Source: CAISIP01 sp031396205 | Lineage (GTDB): Bacteria; Pseudomonadota; Gammaproteobacteria; Burkholderiales; Burkholderiaceae_C | Direction of reading: 5' to 3' | Length of the DNA stretch: 64,000 bases | Assembly (NCBI GenBank): GCA_031396205.1 | Contig: JANNKH010000106.1 | Location: 62,001 to 126,000 of the forward strand | Translations under genes and position numbers: made by a program | Shown here: piece by piece, positions 34,325-42,317 of the stretch | Layout: every line of letters starts with the position of its first letter | Numbering within the stretch: the first letter of the stretch is position 1 | Notes under the pieces: generated by a model | Database searches by the model: none | Seen by the model: the letters and a program-made list of their open reading frames with translations, nothing else | Told to the model about the DNA's origin: nothing

Positions 34325-34356
34325 ATACCCTGCAGGGTATATACTCTATAGGGTAT
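34325..34356 (+). promoter_or_regulatory. Tandem operator-like palindromes over a -10 element
   Basis: A perfect 16-bp palindrome ATACCCTGCAGGGTAT (34325-34340) abuts an imperfect one, ATACTCTATAGGGTAT (34341-34356). A TATACT -10-like hexamer (34340-34345) lies across their junction. The RND adaptor ATG is 14 bases downstream. The ATACC..GGTAT outline resembles operators of CsoR-family repressors of the CstR (persulfide) type, and a CsoR-family gene closes this operon. Repression by that protein is inferred. Confidence 0.7.
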
Positions 34357-34369
34357 AGGAATCAACACC

Positions 34370-35428
34370 ATGACTGTCTTGCGCTTCGTCTTCGCCGCCC
34401 TGGCACTGCTGTCCACGCAGGGCGGAGCCGCCATGGCCGAACCGGCCGGCATTCGCGTGCCCACCGTGCTGGTCGGCCAGTCTGGCGCCGGGTCCGTGCT
34501 CAATTTCGACGCCGTGCTACAGCCGCAGCGCCAGGCCACGGTCACCGCGCAGGTCGGCGGCACGGTGCTGGCGTTGCGTGTCAAGGCCGGCGATGCGGTG
34601 CGCCGTGGCCAGCCGCTAGTTCGGCTGGACGACCGGGAAATGCGGGCCCAGACAGCGCGCAGCGATGCCGCCGTGGTACAGGCCCAGGCCGAGTTACGCA
34701 ATGCGCAACAGGTTCAGGATCGCAACCGGGAACTGCGCAAGAGCGGATTCATCAGCGCGGCTGCGCTGGACGGCGCGGAGAACCAGGTCAAGTCAGCCCA
34801 GGCCGCGGTCGGTCAGGCGCAGGCCGCGCGGTTGCAGGCATCGGTGGCGCAGGGGTTTGCAGAACTGGCGGCACCCTTCGATGCCGTGGTTCTAACGACC
34901 CATGTCGAGACCGGCGACCTGGCCTTGCCGGGCCGGGCCCTGGTGACGTTGTACCAGCCAGGCCTGTTGCGCGCAGTGGCCTATGTTTCCGCCTCGCGCG
35001 TACAGGAACTGGCGGCGCTGGCCGACGTACAGGTGCTATTGCCCGACGGCACGGCCCTGGTGCCAACCGCGCGCGACATGCAGCCCACTGCCGACCCGGT
35101 GTCCCAGACGGTTGAATGGCGCCTGCCACTGCCTGCTGCCGCAGTCGGTTTGCGCCCGGGCCAGTTGGTGCAGGTACGCGCCACCGGCGCCGCGAAGGCC
35201 ACCGGCGCACCGACGCATGACCGGTTGGTGGTACCGGCCGGCGCCATCCTGCGCCGAGGCGAGCTGACCGCGGTGTATGTGGTCTCGCCCCAGGGATTCA
35301 TGCTGCGCGCAGTGCGCGTCGGCCCGGCGGGCGGCGACACCATCGAGGTGCTGGCCGGGTTACGTGCGGGCGAGCGCATCGCGCGTGATCCGGTGCGTGC
35401 CGGCATGGCGGGCGCCAGCGCGCAATAG
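34370..35428 (+). CDS. RND efflux periplasmic adaptor subunit
   Basis: 352 residues: signal peptide (1-23), biotinyl-lipoyl halves (VTAQVGGTVLALRVKAGDAV and the later ELAAPFDAVVLTTHVETGDL), an alpha-helical hairpin between them (about residues 80-150), and a beta-barrel C-terminus (GLRPGQLVQVRA). It bridges the RND pump to an outer-membrane factor; none is encoded nearby. The pump gene begins eight bases later. First gene of the sulfide-linked operon behind the tandem palindromes. Confidence 0.9.
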   Translation: MTVLRFVFAALALLSTQGGAAMAEPAGIRVPTVLVGQSGAGSVLNFDAVLQPQRQATVTAQVGGTVLALRVKAGDAVRRGQPLVRLDDREMRAQTARSDAAVVQAQAELRNAQQVQDRNRELRKSGFISAAALDGAENQVKSAQAAVGQAQAARLQASVAQGFAELAAPFDAVVLTTHVETGDLALPGRALVTLYQPGLLRAVAYVSASRVQELAALADVQVLLPDGTALVPTARDMQPTADPVSQTVEWRLPLPAAAVGLRPGQLVQVRATGAAKATGAPTHDRLVVPAGAILRRGELTAVYVVSPQGFMLRAVRVGPAGGDTIEVLAGLRAGERIARDPVRAGMAGASAQ

Positions 35429-35436
35429 GGCGAACC

Positions 35437-38400
35437 ATGACATCCCGCGACAGGCTCCAGCCAACGCCGTCCGCCGAGCAGACACTCGGTGTCGCGGGCC
35501 GCCTGGCGCGCGCGTTCCAGGACAACGCGCTGACACCACTGCTGGCGCTGGTGGCCTTGTTGCTGGGCCTGTTTGCGGTGCTGGTGACCCCGCGCGAAGA
35601 AGAGCCGCAGATCAACGTGACCATGGCCAACGTGCTGATCGCGTTTCCGGGCGCCAGCAGCGCCGATGTGCAAAACATGGTGGCCAGGCCGGCCGAGCAG
35701 GTGCTGGGCCAGATAGCCGGCATCGAGCATACCTACTCGGTATCGCGTCCCGGCATGGCGGTGCTGACGGTGCAATTCCAGGTGGGTGTGCCGCGCACCG
35801 AAGCGCTGGTACGCCTGTACGACGTGCTCAACGCCAATCAGGACTGGTTGCCACGCAATCTGGGCGCGCTGGCGCCGGTGGTGCGGCCCATGGGCATCGA
35901 CGATGTGCCGGTGCTGGCCGTCACGCTGTGGGGCCGCGACAGGGCGCCGGCGGTCGAACTCGAACGGGTGGCCCACGCGCTGGAGGCCGAACTCAAGCGG
36001 GTGCCGGGCGCACGCGAAGTGCAGACCATCGGCGGTCCGGGCCGCGCGGTCCATGTATGGCTGGATCCGGGCCGGATGCGCGAGCGTGGCATCGACCTGC
36101 TGCGCCTGCAGCAGACGCTGGGCGCGGCCAACATGGGCATGCCTGCAGGTAGCGTGATCGACCAGGGCAATGGCGCGACGCGCATGCTCAGCGTGGAGAC
36201 CGGTGCGCTGATCGCATCGGCCGATGAGGTTGCGGAACTGGTGGTAGGCGTGAGCAACGGTCGGCCGGTCTATCTGCGCGAAGTCGCAAACATTGAATAC
36301 GGTGCGCAGACGCCGCACCAGTATGTGTGGTTCACGCCAGGCGCTGCATCCGGCACTCCGAGCGCCGCGAGCGAGACGACCGCGCCCATGGCCGGCCAGT
36401 CCTACCCGGCGTTGACGCTGACCGTGACGAAGAAGCCGGGCCAGAATGCGGTCGCAGTAGCCCGTGCGGTACGGGCGCGGCTGGACGAACTGCGCAACAC
36501 CGTGATTCCGCAGGAGATCCAGACCACCATCACGCGCGACTACGGCCAGACCGCCGCCGAAAAAGCCAACAAGCTGATCCAGAAACTGGCCTTCGCCACC
36601 GGCTCGGTGATCCTGCTGGTCGGCTTGGCGCTGGGCCGGCGCGAGGCGGTGATCGTCGGTGTGGCGGTCATCCTGACCCTGACCGCCACGCTGTTCGCGT
36701 CCTGGGCCTGGGGCTTCACGCTGAACCGGGTGTCGTTGTTTGCGCTGATTTTTTCCATCGGCATCCTGGTGGACGACGCCATCGTGGTGGTCGAGAACAT
36801 CCATCGCCACCAGCAACTGGAGCCGGACAAGCCGCTGCGCGCGATCATCCCGGCGGCGGTGGACGAGGTCGGTGGCCCGACGATCCTGGCCACGCTGACC
36901 GTGATCGCAGCCTTGCTGCCGATGGCTTTCGTGTCGGGACTGATGGGGCCCTACATGAGCCCGATTCCGATCAACTCCAGCCTGGGCATGGCGCTGTCAC
37001 TGGCGATCGCGTTCACGGTGACGCCCTGGCTGGCGCTGCGGCTGATGAAATCGGGCACGCACGGCGCTGCGACTGGTGTTGCCGACGGTGCTGCCGTACC
37101 CGAACGTGCGCGTGCCGACGATGGGCGTGCCGACAGCGAAGGCCAAATCGCCACGCCGCCATCGGCACCCGTTGGCCGGCTGCAGCGCCTGTTCAACGCG
37201 ATCCTGATGCCGTTGCTGCAAAGCGCGCGCAAGCGCTGGTTGCTGGCAATGGGCATCGTCGCTGCGCTGATGCTATCAGTTGGCCTTGCCGCCGTGCAAT
37301 GGGTGGTACTCAAGATGCTGCCGTTCGACAATAAAAGCGAGTTCCAGGTGGTGCTGGAGATGCCCGCCGGCACGCCACTGGAAGACACGGCGGCAGTACT
37401 GCAGGAGATGGGCATGCAGCTGGCCGGGCAGCCCGAAGTGCGCGACCTGCAGGCCTATGCCGGCACAGCCTCGCCGATCACCTTCAACGGTCTGGTGCGC
37501 CAGTACTACCTGCGCGCCGATGCCGAGCAGGGTGACCTGCAGGTGAATCTGGTGGACAAGGCCCATCGCAGTGAACAAAGCCATGCGATCGCACAGCGCT
37601 TGCGACCGGCGCTCGATGCCATCGCGCTGCGCCACGGCGCGCGGGTGAAGGTAGTTGAGGTGCCGCCCGGTCCGCCGGTAGTGGCACCTCTGGTGGCCGA
37701 GGTGTACGGTCCGGACGAAGCCGGCCGCCAGGCGCTGGCCGCGCGCGTGGTCCGGGCGTTTGGCGAGACAGCGCATGTGGTCGGTATCGATAGCACGCTG
37801 CAGGACGACGCGCCGCGCAGCTTCCTGCGCGTGCAGCGCCAACGCGCCGAGACGCTGGGCATTCCGGTGGCCGCCATCGCGCAGACGGTCCAGGCGGCGC
37901 TGATGGGGTTTGACACCACCTATTTGCACGACGGGCAGTCCAAATACCCGGTCCCGGTGCGCATCGGCCTGCCGCAGGACCGGCAAGTGGGACTGGAGGC
38001 AGTGCTGGCGCTGCCGATGCGAGCGGCCAATGGCGTGCTGGTGCCCCTGTCCGAACTCGTGCGCATCGAGCGCGGCGTGATCGATAAGACGCTGTACACC
38101 AAGGACCTGCTGCCGCTGACCTATGTACTGGGTGATGTCGGTGCGCGGCCGCTGGAAGCCGGAAAGCAGGCCGCCGGATTCGTCGATTCACCGCTTTACG
38201 GCCTGTTCGGCATCCGCAGCCGGCTGCCGCAAGCGGCCCTCCCCAATGCCGGGGAACTGGGCGAATACTGGATCCGTCAGCCAAGCGATCCCTACCGGGC
38301 CTATGCGATCAAGTGGGACGGCGAGTGGCAGATAACCTACGAGACTTTCCGCGACATGGGTGCCGCCTACGGCGTCGGGCTGATCCTGATCTACCTGCTG

Positions 38401-38856
38401 GTGGTGGCGCAGTTCCGCAGCTACCTGACGCCGCTGGTCATCATGGCACCGATCCCGCTCACCATCATCGGCGTGATGCCCGGTCATGCGCTGATGAACG
38501 CGCAATACACCGCCACCTCGATGATCGGCATGATCGCGCTGGCCGGCATCATCGTGCGCAACTCGATCCTGCTGGTGGACTTCATCGAACTGGAAGTGGC
38601 GCGTGGTGTGCCGTTCCAGCAGGCGGTGGTGCAGTCGGCAGCGGTGCGCGCGCAGCCCATCGTGCTGACCGGTGTGGCCGCGATGATCGGCGCCTTCTTC
38701 ATCCTGGACGATCCCATCTTCAACGGGCTGGCGGTGTCGCTGATCTTCGGAATCTTCGTGTCGACGCTGCTGACGCTGGTCGTGATCCCGGTCTTGTACT
38801 TCGCCGTGTTCCGGCGTCGCATGGCAGCGCGCGCAGACGCTGCATCCATTGCTTGA
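35437..38856 (+). CDS. RND family efflux permease
   Basis: 1139 residues, about 80-100 more than AcrB-type pumps because of an Ala/Asp-rich linker near residues 545-585 and an insertion near 905-945. The TM4 proton-relay pair is present (GILVDDAIVVVENIH, Asp446-Asp447). The TM10 Lys of AcrB is replaced by Arg (GIIVRNSILLVDF, Arg1041). No heavy-metal-efflux features were noted. Substrate unknown; its place with sulfide:quinone oxidoreductase and OsmC suggests a sulfur-related or thiol-reactive compound. Confidence 0.92.
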   Translation: MTSRDRLQPTPSAEQTLGVAGRLARAFQDNALTPLLALVALLLGLFAVLVTPREEEPQINVTMANVLIAFPGASSADVQNMVARPAEQVLGQIAGIEHTYSVSRPGMAVLTVQFQVGVPRTEALVRLYDVLNANQDWLPRNLGALAPVVRPMGIDDVPVLAVTLWGRDRAPAVELERVAHALEAELKRVPGAREVQTIGGPGRAVHVWLDPGRMRERGIDLLRLQQTLGAANMGMPAGSVIDQGNGATRMLSVETGALIASADEVAELVVGVSNGRPVYLREVANIEYGAQTPHQYVWFTPGAASGTPSAASETTAPMAGQSYPALTLTVTKKPGQNAVAVARAVRARLDELRNTVIPQEIQTTITRDYGQTAAEKANKLIQKLAFATGSVILLVGLALGRREAVIVGVAVILTLTATLFASWAWGFTLNRVSLFALIFSIGILVDDAIVVVENIHRHQQLEPDKPLRAIIPAAVDEVGGPTILATLTVIAALLPMAFVSGLMGPYMSPIPINSSLGMALSLAIAFTVTPWLALRLMKSGTHGAATGVADGAAVPERARADDGRADSEGQIATPPSAPVGRLQRLFNAILMPLLQSARKRWLLAMGIVAALMLSVGLAAVQWVVLKMLPFDNKSEFQVVLEMPAGTPLEDTAAVLQEMGMQLAGQPEVRDLQAYAGTASPITFNGLVRQYYLRADAEQGDLQVNLVDKAHRSEQSHAIAQRLRPALDAIALRHGARVKVVEVPPGPPVVAPLVAEVYGPDEAGRQALAARVVRAFGETAHVVGIDSTLQDDAPRSFLRVQRQRAETLGIPVAAIAQTVQAALMGFDTTYLHDGQSKYPVPVRIGLPQDRQVGLEAVLALPMRAANGVLVPLSELVRIERGVIDKTLYTKDLLPLTYVLGDVGARPLEAGKQAAGFVDSPLYGLFGIRSRLPQAALPNAGELGEYWIRQPSDPYRAYAIKWDGEWQITYETFRDMGAAYGVGLILIYLLVVAQFRSYLTPLVIMAPIPLTIIGVMPGHALMNAQYTATSMIGMIALAGIIVRNSILLVDFIELEVARGVPFQQAVVQSAAVRAQPIVLTGVAAMIGAFFILDDPIFNGLAVSLIFGIFVSTLLTLVVIPVLYFAVFRRRMAARADAASIA

Positions 38857-38879
38857 TCAACCCCAAGGAGACTACCGCC

Positions 38880-40154
38880 ATGGCCCATATCGTCATCATC
38901 GGAGCAGGTATCGGGGGCATGCCCGCCGCGTATGAGCTGCGGGCCATGCTGCCCAGGGAACACCGGATCACCGTGGTCAACCCGGTTGACTACTTCCAGT
39001 TCACGCCGTCCAATCCCTGGGTTGCAGTGGGCTGGCGCGAGCGTGCGGTGACGACCATGCCGATCGCGCCGGCGCTGGAGAAAAAAGACATCGCGTTCAT
39101 TGCGAAGGCGGTCAGCGCGATCGATGCCAGCGCCAACACACTCACGCTCGACGGCGGCCAGAACCTGGAGTACGACTACCTGGTCATCACGACCGGCCCC
39201 AAGCTGGCGTTCGACGAGGTGCCGGGCGCCGGTCCGCGCGGCGGCCACACGCTCTCGGTGTGCACGGTACCGCACGCCGAGCAGTTCTGGGCCGAGTACC
39301 AGGAGTTTCTCAAGAACCCCGGGCCGCTGGCGATCGGCGCGATGCCGGGCGCGAGCTGCTTTGGTCCTGCTTACGAGTTCGCGTTCATCGTCGACGCCGA
39401 CCTGCGCAAGCGCAAATTGCGCCATAAGGTTCCAATCACCTTCGTCACCAGCGAGCCGTATATCGGCCACCTGGGACTGGGCGGTGTGGGCGACAGCAAG
39501 TCGATGCTGGAGTCCGAACTGCGCGGCCATGACATCAAGTGGATCACCAATGCCAGGACCACCAAGGTCGAGCCGGGAAAGCTGTTCGTGTCCGAACTCG
39601 ACGACAAGGGCCAACTGCACAAGGAGCACGAGGTACCGTTCAAACTGTCGATGATGCTGCCAGCCTTCAAGGGAGTCGATCCCGTGGCCGCGGTGCCTGG
39701 TTTGTGCAACCCGCGCGGCTTTGTGCTGATCGACGAACACCAGCGCAGCAAGGCGCACGCCAACATTTTCTCGGCCGGGGTCTGCGTGGCGATCCCCCCG
39801 GTTGAGGTGACACCGGTTCCCACCGGCGCGCCCAAGACCGGCTACATGATCGAGACCATGGTCTCGGCGATTGCGCACAACATCGCCGACGAACTGGCGG
39901 GCAAGAGCGCCAGCGCCAAGGCGACCTGGAACGCCATCTGCCTGGCCGACATGGGTGACACCGGCGCGGCCTTCGTTGCGCTGCCGCAGATGCCACCGCG
40001 CAATGTGAACTGGTTCAAGAAGGGCAAGTGGGTGCACCTGGCCAAGATCGGCTTCGAGAAATATTTCATGCGCAAGATGAAGACCGGCAACGTGGAGCCG
40101 GTGTACGAGAAATATGTGCTCAAGGCCCTGGGCATCGTGCGGCTGGTCGATTAA
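38880..40154 (+). CDS. sqr: Sulfide:quinone oxidoreductase-like flavoprotein
   Basis: 424 residues. The N-terminal FAD motif is VIIGAGIGGMPAAYEL. Three cysteines fall where SQR needs them: Cys128 (LSVCTVPHAE), Cys160 (GASCFGPAYEF) and Cys354 (NAICLADMGD), close to Cys128/160/356 of the Acidithiobacillus enzyme. The block PPVEVTPVPTGAPKTGYMIE is also SQR-typical. It should oxidise sulfide to polysulfide or persulfide and pass electrons to quinone at the inner membrane. AAGGAG lies 11 bases before the ATG. Members of this branch may prefer other sulfur compounds. Confidence 0.88.
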   Translation: MAHIVIIGAGIGGMPAAYELRAMLPREHRITVVNPVDYFQFTPSNPWVAVGWRERAVTTMPIAPALEKKDIAFIAKAVSAIDASANTLTLDGGQNLEYDYLVITTGPKLAFDEVPGAGPRGGHTLSVCTVPHAEQFWAEYQEFLKNPGPLAIGAMPGASCFGPAYEFAFIVDADLRKRKLRHKVPITFVTSEPYIGHLGLGGVGDSKSMLESELRGHDIKWITNARTTKVEPGKLFVSELDDKGQLHKEHEVPFKLSMMLPAFKGVDPVAAVPGLCNPRGFVLIDEHQRSKAHANIFSAGVCVAIPPVEVTPVPTGAPKTGYMIETMVSAIAHNIADELAGKSASAKATWNAICLADMGDTGAAFVALPQMPPRNVNWFKKGKWVHLAKIGFEKYFMRKMKTGNVEPVYEKYVLKALGIVRLVD

Positions 40155-40209
40155 AGCGCGCACCGCATTGGATTTACCATTTTTTTATCAACCTCAATAG
40201 GAGTTTTCC

Positions 40210-40431
40210 ATGACCGTAGAACGTTACATCCGCATACTTGCCGGCCTGTTCATCCTGGTGTCGCTGGCGCTTGGCGTCGAAGCCAGCCCGCTGTTCGTCA
40301 GCCCGTGGTGGCTGGCTTTCACCGCGTTTGTTGGCGCCAATCTGTTCCAGTTCGGTTTCAGCAACGTCTGTCCGCTCGGCTTCATGCTGAAGAAGCTCGG
40401 CGTGCCGGAAAAAGCACCCGGTCGGGCCTGA
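40210..40431 (+). CDS. DUF2892 small membrane protein
   Basis: 73 residues with two hydrophobic helices and the closing motif FGFSNVCPLGFMLKKLGV, typical of DUF2892, the membrane segment often fused to or next to rhodanese domains (as in YgaP). The single Cys before the last helix fits a sulfur-relay or persulfide-handling context. TAGGAG precedes the ATG by eight bases; the OsmC gene follows after three bases. Confidence 0.88.
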   Translation: MTVERYIRILAGLFILVSLALGVEASPLFVSPWWLAFTAFVGANLFQFGFSNVCPLGFMLKKLGVPEKAPGRA

Positions 40432-40434
40432 GCC

Positions 40435-40884
40435 ATGGCCGACAACAGCCACGAGTCGGTGCGCCTGGTCCAGCAACAGGACTACCAATTCACGATGCAG
40501 TTCGGTGGCGCAGCTCCGGACTTGCTGGCCGACGAACCGCCGCCGCTGGGCAAGGGTGCCGGGCCTTCGCCAGTGCAGTTGCTTGCGGCCGCGGTGGGCA
40601 ACTGCCTGAGCGACTCGCTGCTGTTTGCGCTGCGCAAGTTCAAGCAGACACCCGAGCCGATCCGCTGTGATGTACAGGCCGAGGTGGGTCGCAATGCGGA
40701 GAACCGGCTGCGTGTACTCGGCATGACGGTGCGACTGCATCTTGGTGTCACCGCCGACACGCTGCAGCATCTGGACCGGGTGCTGGACCAGTTCGAGGCT
40801 TATTGCACCGTGACCCAGAGCGTCGGTGCGGGCATCCCGATCACGGTGCGGGTGCTGGACGCGAACGGCGTGGTTCTGAAGTGA
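40435..40884 (+). CDS. OsmC family protein
   Basis: 149 residues with the two redox cysteines of the OsmC/Ohr fold, Cys57 (VGNCLSDSLLFALRK) and Cys124 (EAYCTVTQSVGAGI). Such proteins reduce organic hydroperoxides or bind thiol-reactive compounds, and OsmC-like proteins recur in sulfide-detoxification operons. Starts three bases after the DUF2892 stop, so it is in the same transcript. Confidence 0.88.
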   Translation: MADNSHESVRLVQQQDYQFTMQFGGAAPDLLADEPPPLGKGAGPSPVQLLAAAVGNCLSDSLLFALRKFKQTPEPIRCDVQAEVGRNAENRLRVLGMTVRLHLGVTADTLQHLDRVLDQFEAYCTVTQSVGAGIPITVRVLDANGVVLK

Positions 40885-40936
40885 CCGGATAATGGCGCGT
40901 TCGACCTTTCCCGGCCGCCTGGCGGCCAACTGCGCC

Positions 40937-41227
40937 ATGACAACCCTCACCGACCAGAAGACGCGCACCGACCTGTTGCACCGCCTCAAGCGCGCGGAAG
41001 GCCAGTTGCGCGGGGTGCAGCGCATGATCGAGGTGGGCGACGACTGTCTGGCGATCGCAGGGCAGATGTCGGCGGTACGCAAGGCGCTGGACAGCGCCTA
41101 CGTGCGCATGACCGTGTGCTTCATCGAGCAGGAACTGGGCGAGCGCCTGGGCGACAAGGCCGGCGCCGCAAGCGACTTGGCCCATATGCTGGAGCACATG
41201 GAGGCGATGCTGGGCAAGATCCGCTGA
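40937..41227 (+). CDS. CsoR/DUF156-family transcriptional repressor, atypical ligand set
   Basis: 96 residues, all-helical CsoR fold (LLHRLKRAEGQLRGVQRMIE, then GQMSAVRKALDSAYVRM). The first sensing Cys is present (Cys37 in GDDCLAI). The canonical His 25 residues later is Phe62, and the second Cys 29 residues later is Glu66; instead Cys61 sits beside the His position. This argues against Cu(I) and formaldehyde sensing and leaves a Cys37/Cys61 pair that could form a disulfide or polysulfide bridge. Last gene of the RND-SQR operon, so probably an autorepressor acting at 34325-34356. Confidence 0.85.
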   Translation: MTTLTDQKTRTDLLHRLKRAEGQLRGVQRMIEVGDDCLAIAGQMSAVRKALDSAYVRMTVCFIEQELGERLGDKAGAASDLAHMLEHMEAMLGKIR

Positions 41228-41327
41228 CTGCTTGCGCCGAGCGTGGCGCGGGCGCGTCGGAGTCCGGACTGCCCCGCGTCCTCTCGTGGCGTTTCTCGGC
41301 GTGACTTGTGCCCCATTGCACATACGT

Positions 41328-41378
41328 TTGCGAATTTGATAGTTTGATATATATCAAACTATCGATTTATAAACTATC
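41328..41378 (+). promoter_or_regulatory. Promoter/operator of the ArsR-YeeE-SulP operon
   Basis: A 26-bp perfect palindrome (41338-41363; half-site GATAGTTTGATAT) is followed by a second half-site AAACTATC (41371-41378). A possible promoter pair is TTGCGA (41328-41333) and TATATC (41350-41355), spacing 16, so the palindrome would cover the -10. The ArsR-family ATG is 49 bases beyond the palindrome. Such an arrangement suits dimeric ArsR binding and autorepression; binding itself is inferred. Confidence 0.72.
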
Positions 41379-41412
41379 ATCGCAATATTGCAATCCTGGA
41401 GAGCCGTTCGCC

Positions 41413-41853
41413 ATGCCCCGTGATGCCGTCGCGTTCGACTTGGCCCACCTGCGTCAAGGTGCGGGCAATGCCTGTAGGCTGATGAAAGTCCTGTCCAACC
41501 CCGATCGCCTGTTGTTGCTGTGCCAGTTGGTGCAGGGCGAGCAGCGGGTCGGAGAGCTGGAGCAGCGCGTCGGTGTAGCGCAGCCGACCCTGTCGCAACA
41601 ACTGGCTGTGCTGCGCGAGGAGGGACTGGTCAGCACCCGGCGCGACGGCAAGGCCATCTACTACCGCATCGACAGCCCGCAGGCGCAGGCGGTGATGCAC
41701 ACCTTGCACCAACAATTCTGCCAATCAAGCCCCGTGGACAACCCTGCGCTTGGGCCTGCCTACGACCTTAACAGGCAGGAGGGTAATCCAGTGAGCGCTG
41801 CCGGGCCGTTCCCAAGGGCGAATTGTGCAATGCGCAGCATGGAGGATGCATGA
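41413..41853 (+). CDS. ArsR-family repressor of the SqrR/BigR persulfide-sensing type
   Basis: 146 residues. Winged helix-turn-helix from about residue 22 to 102 (SNPDRLLLLCQLVQGEQRVG, QPTLSQQLAVLREEGLVSTR, GKAIYYRID). Cys37 and Cys103 (HQQFCQ) are 66 residues apart, the same separation as the dithiol pair of SqrR (41/107) and BigR (42/108), which form a tetrasulfide bridge with persulfide. Relatives end soon after the second Cys; here about 40 further residues follow, the last 20 encoded by a dispersed repeat. Divergent function is unlikely given the neighbours. A GGAG lies upstream of the ATG. Confidence 0.88.
   Translation: MPRDAVAFDLAHLRQGAGNACRLMKVLSNPDRLLLLCQLVQGEQRVGELEQRVGVAQPTLSQQLAVLREEGLVSTRRDGKAIYYRIDSPQAQAVMHTLHQQFCQSSPVDNPALGPAYDLNRQEGNPVSAAGPFPRANCAMRSMEDA
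41792..41849. repeat. Dispersed ~60-bp repeat, copy B, inside the 3' end of the ArsR gene
   Basis: Runs from TGAGCGCTGCCGGGCCGTTC through CCAAGGGCGAATTGTGCAAT to GCGCAGCATGGAGGATGC. It matches copy A and the array at 61962-62101 but has diverged. It is translated as the last residues of the ArsR protein (about VSAAGPFPRANCAMRSMEDA), and its end supplies the GGAGG that serves the following YeeE gene. Confidence 0.75.
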
Positions 41854-42284
41854 TGAGCATCGACTGGCCACACTTCACGCCCTGGGCCTCTTTGTCAGGC
41901 GGCATTCTCATCGGCCTGGCATCGGCCATGTTCATCCTGCTGGGAGGGCGCATCCTGGGCGTCAGCGGCATCGTCGGCGGCTTGCTGGCGCGGCGCCCGG
42001 GTGATGTCGGCTGGCGCGTGGCGTTCCTGCTAGGCCTGTTGGCCGCGCCGATCGTGGTTGCGCTGTTCGCGCAGCCGGTGGTACCGCGGATCGACGCGGG
42101 CTGGGCGACGCTGGTCGTTGCCGGTCTGCTGGTCGGCGCCGGCACCCGCTATGGCTCCGGTTGTACCAGCGGCCATGGCGTGTGCGGCTTGTCGCAGTTG
42201 TCGCCGCGCTCCCTGGTGGCGACACTGGCGTTCATGGGGGCCGGATTTGTCACGGTCTACCTGGTCCGCCATGCATTGACCTGA
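41853..42284 (+). CDS. YeeE/YedE sulfur-transport membrane protein (first half)
   Basis: 143 residues, four hydrophobic helices, with the YeeE signature GSGCTSGHGVCGLSQLSPRS whose cysteines line the thiosulfate path in TsuA. Translation probably starts at 41853 (MSIDWPHF), seven bases after GGAGG; this ATG overlaps the ArsR stop (TGATG). Pairs with the following gene to form a two-subunit YedE-type carrier of thiosulfate or another sulfur species. Confidence 0.88.
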   Translation: MSIDWPHFTPWASLSGGILIGLASAMFILLGGRILGVSGIVGGLLARRPGDVGWRVAFLLGLLAAPIVVALFAQPVVPRIDAGWATLVVAGLLVGAGTRYGSGCTSGHGVCGLSQLSPRSLVATLAFMGAGFVTVYLVRHALT

Positions 42285-42317
42285 CGCGCTGATGCCCCTT
42301 GTTTGGAGATGCATAGC

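Noticed and set aside
34981..36816. Long open frame on the minus strand across the RND adaptor and pump genes
   Set aside because: Antisense shadow of two clear RND genes; the translation is His/Arg/Gln-rich without any domain. Similar long antisense frames over the GGDEF-EAL, purU, ligase and SQR genes were discarded for the same reason.
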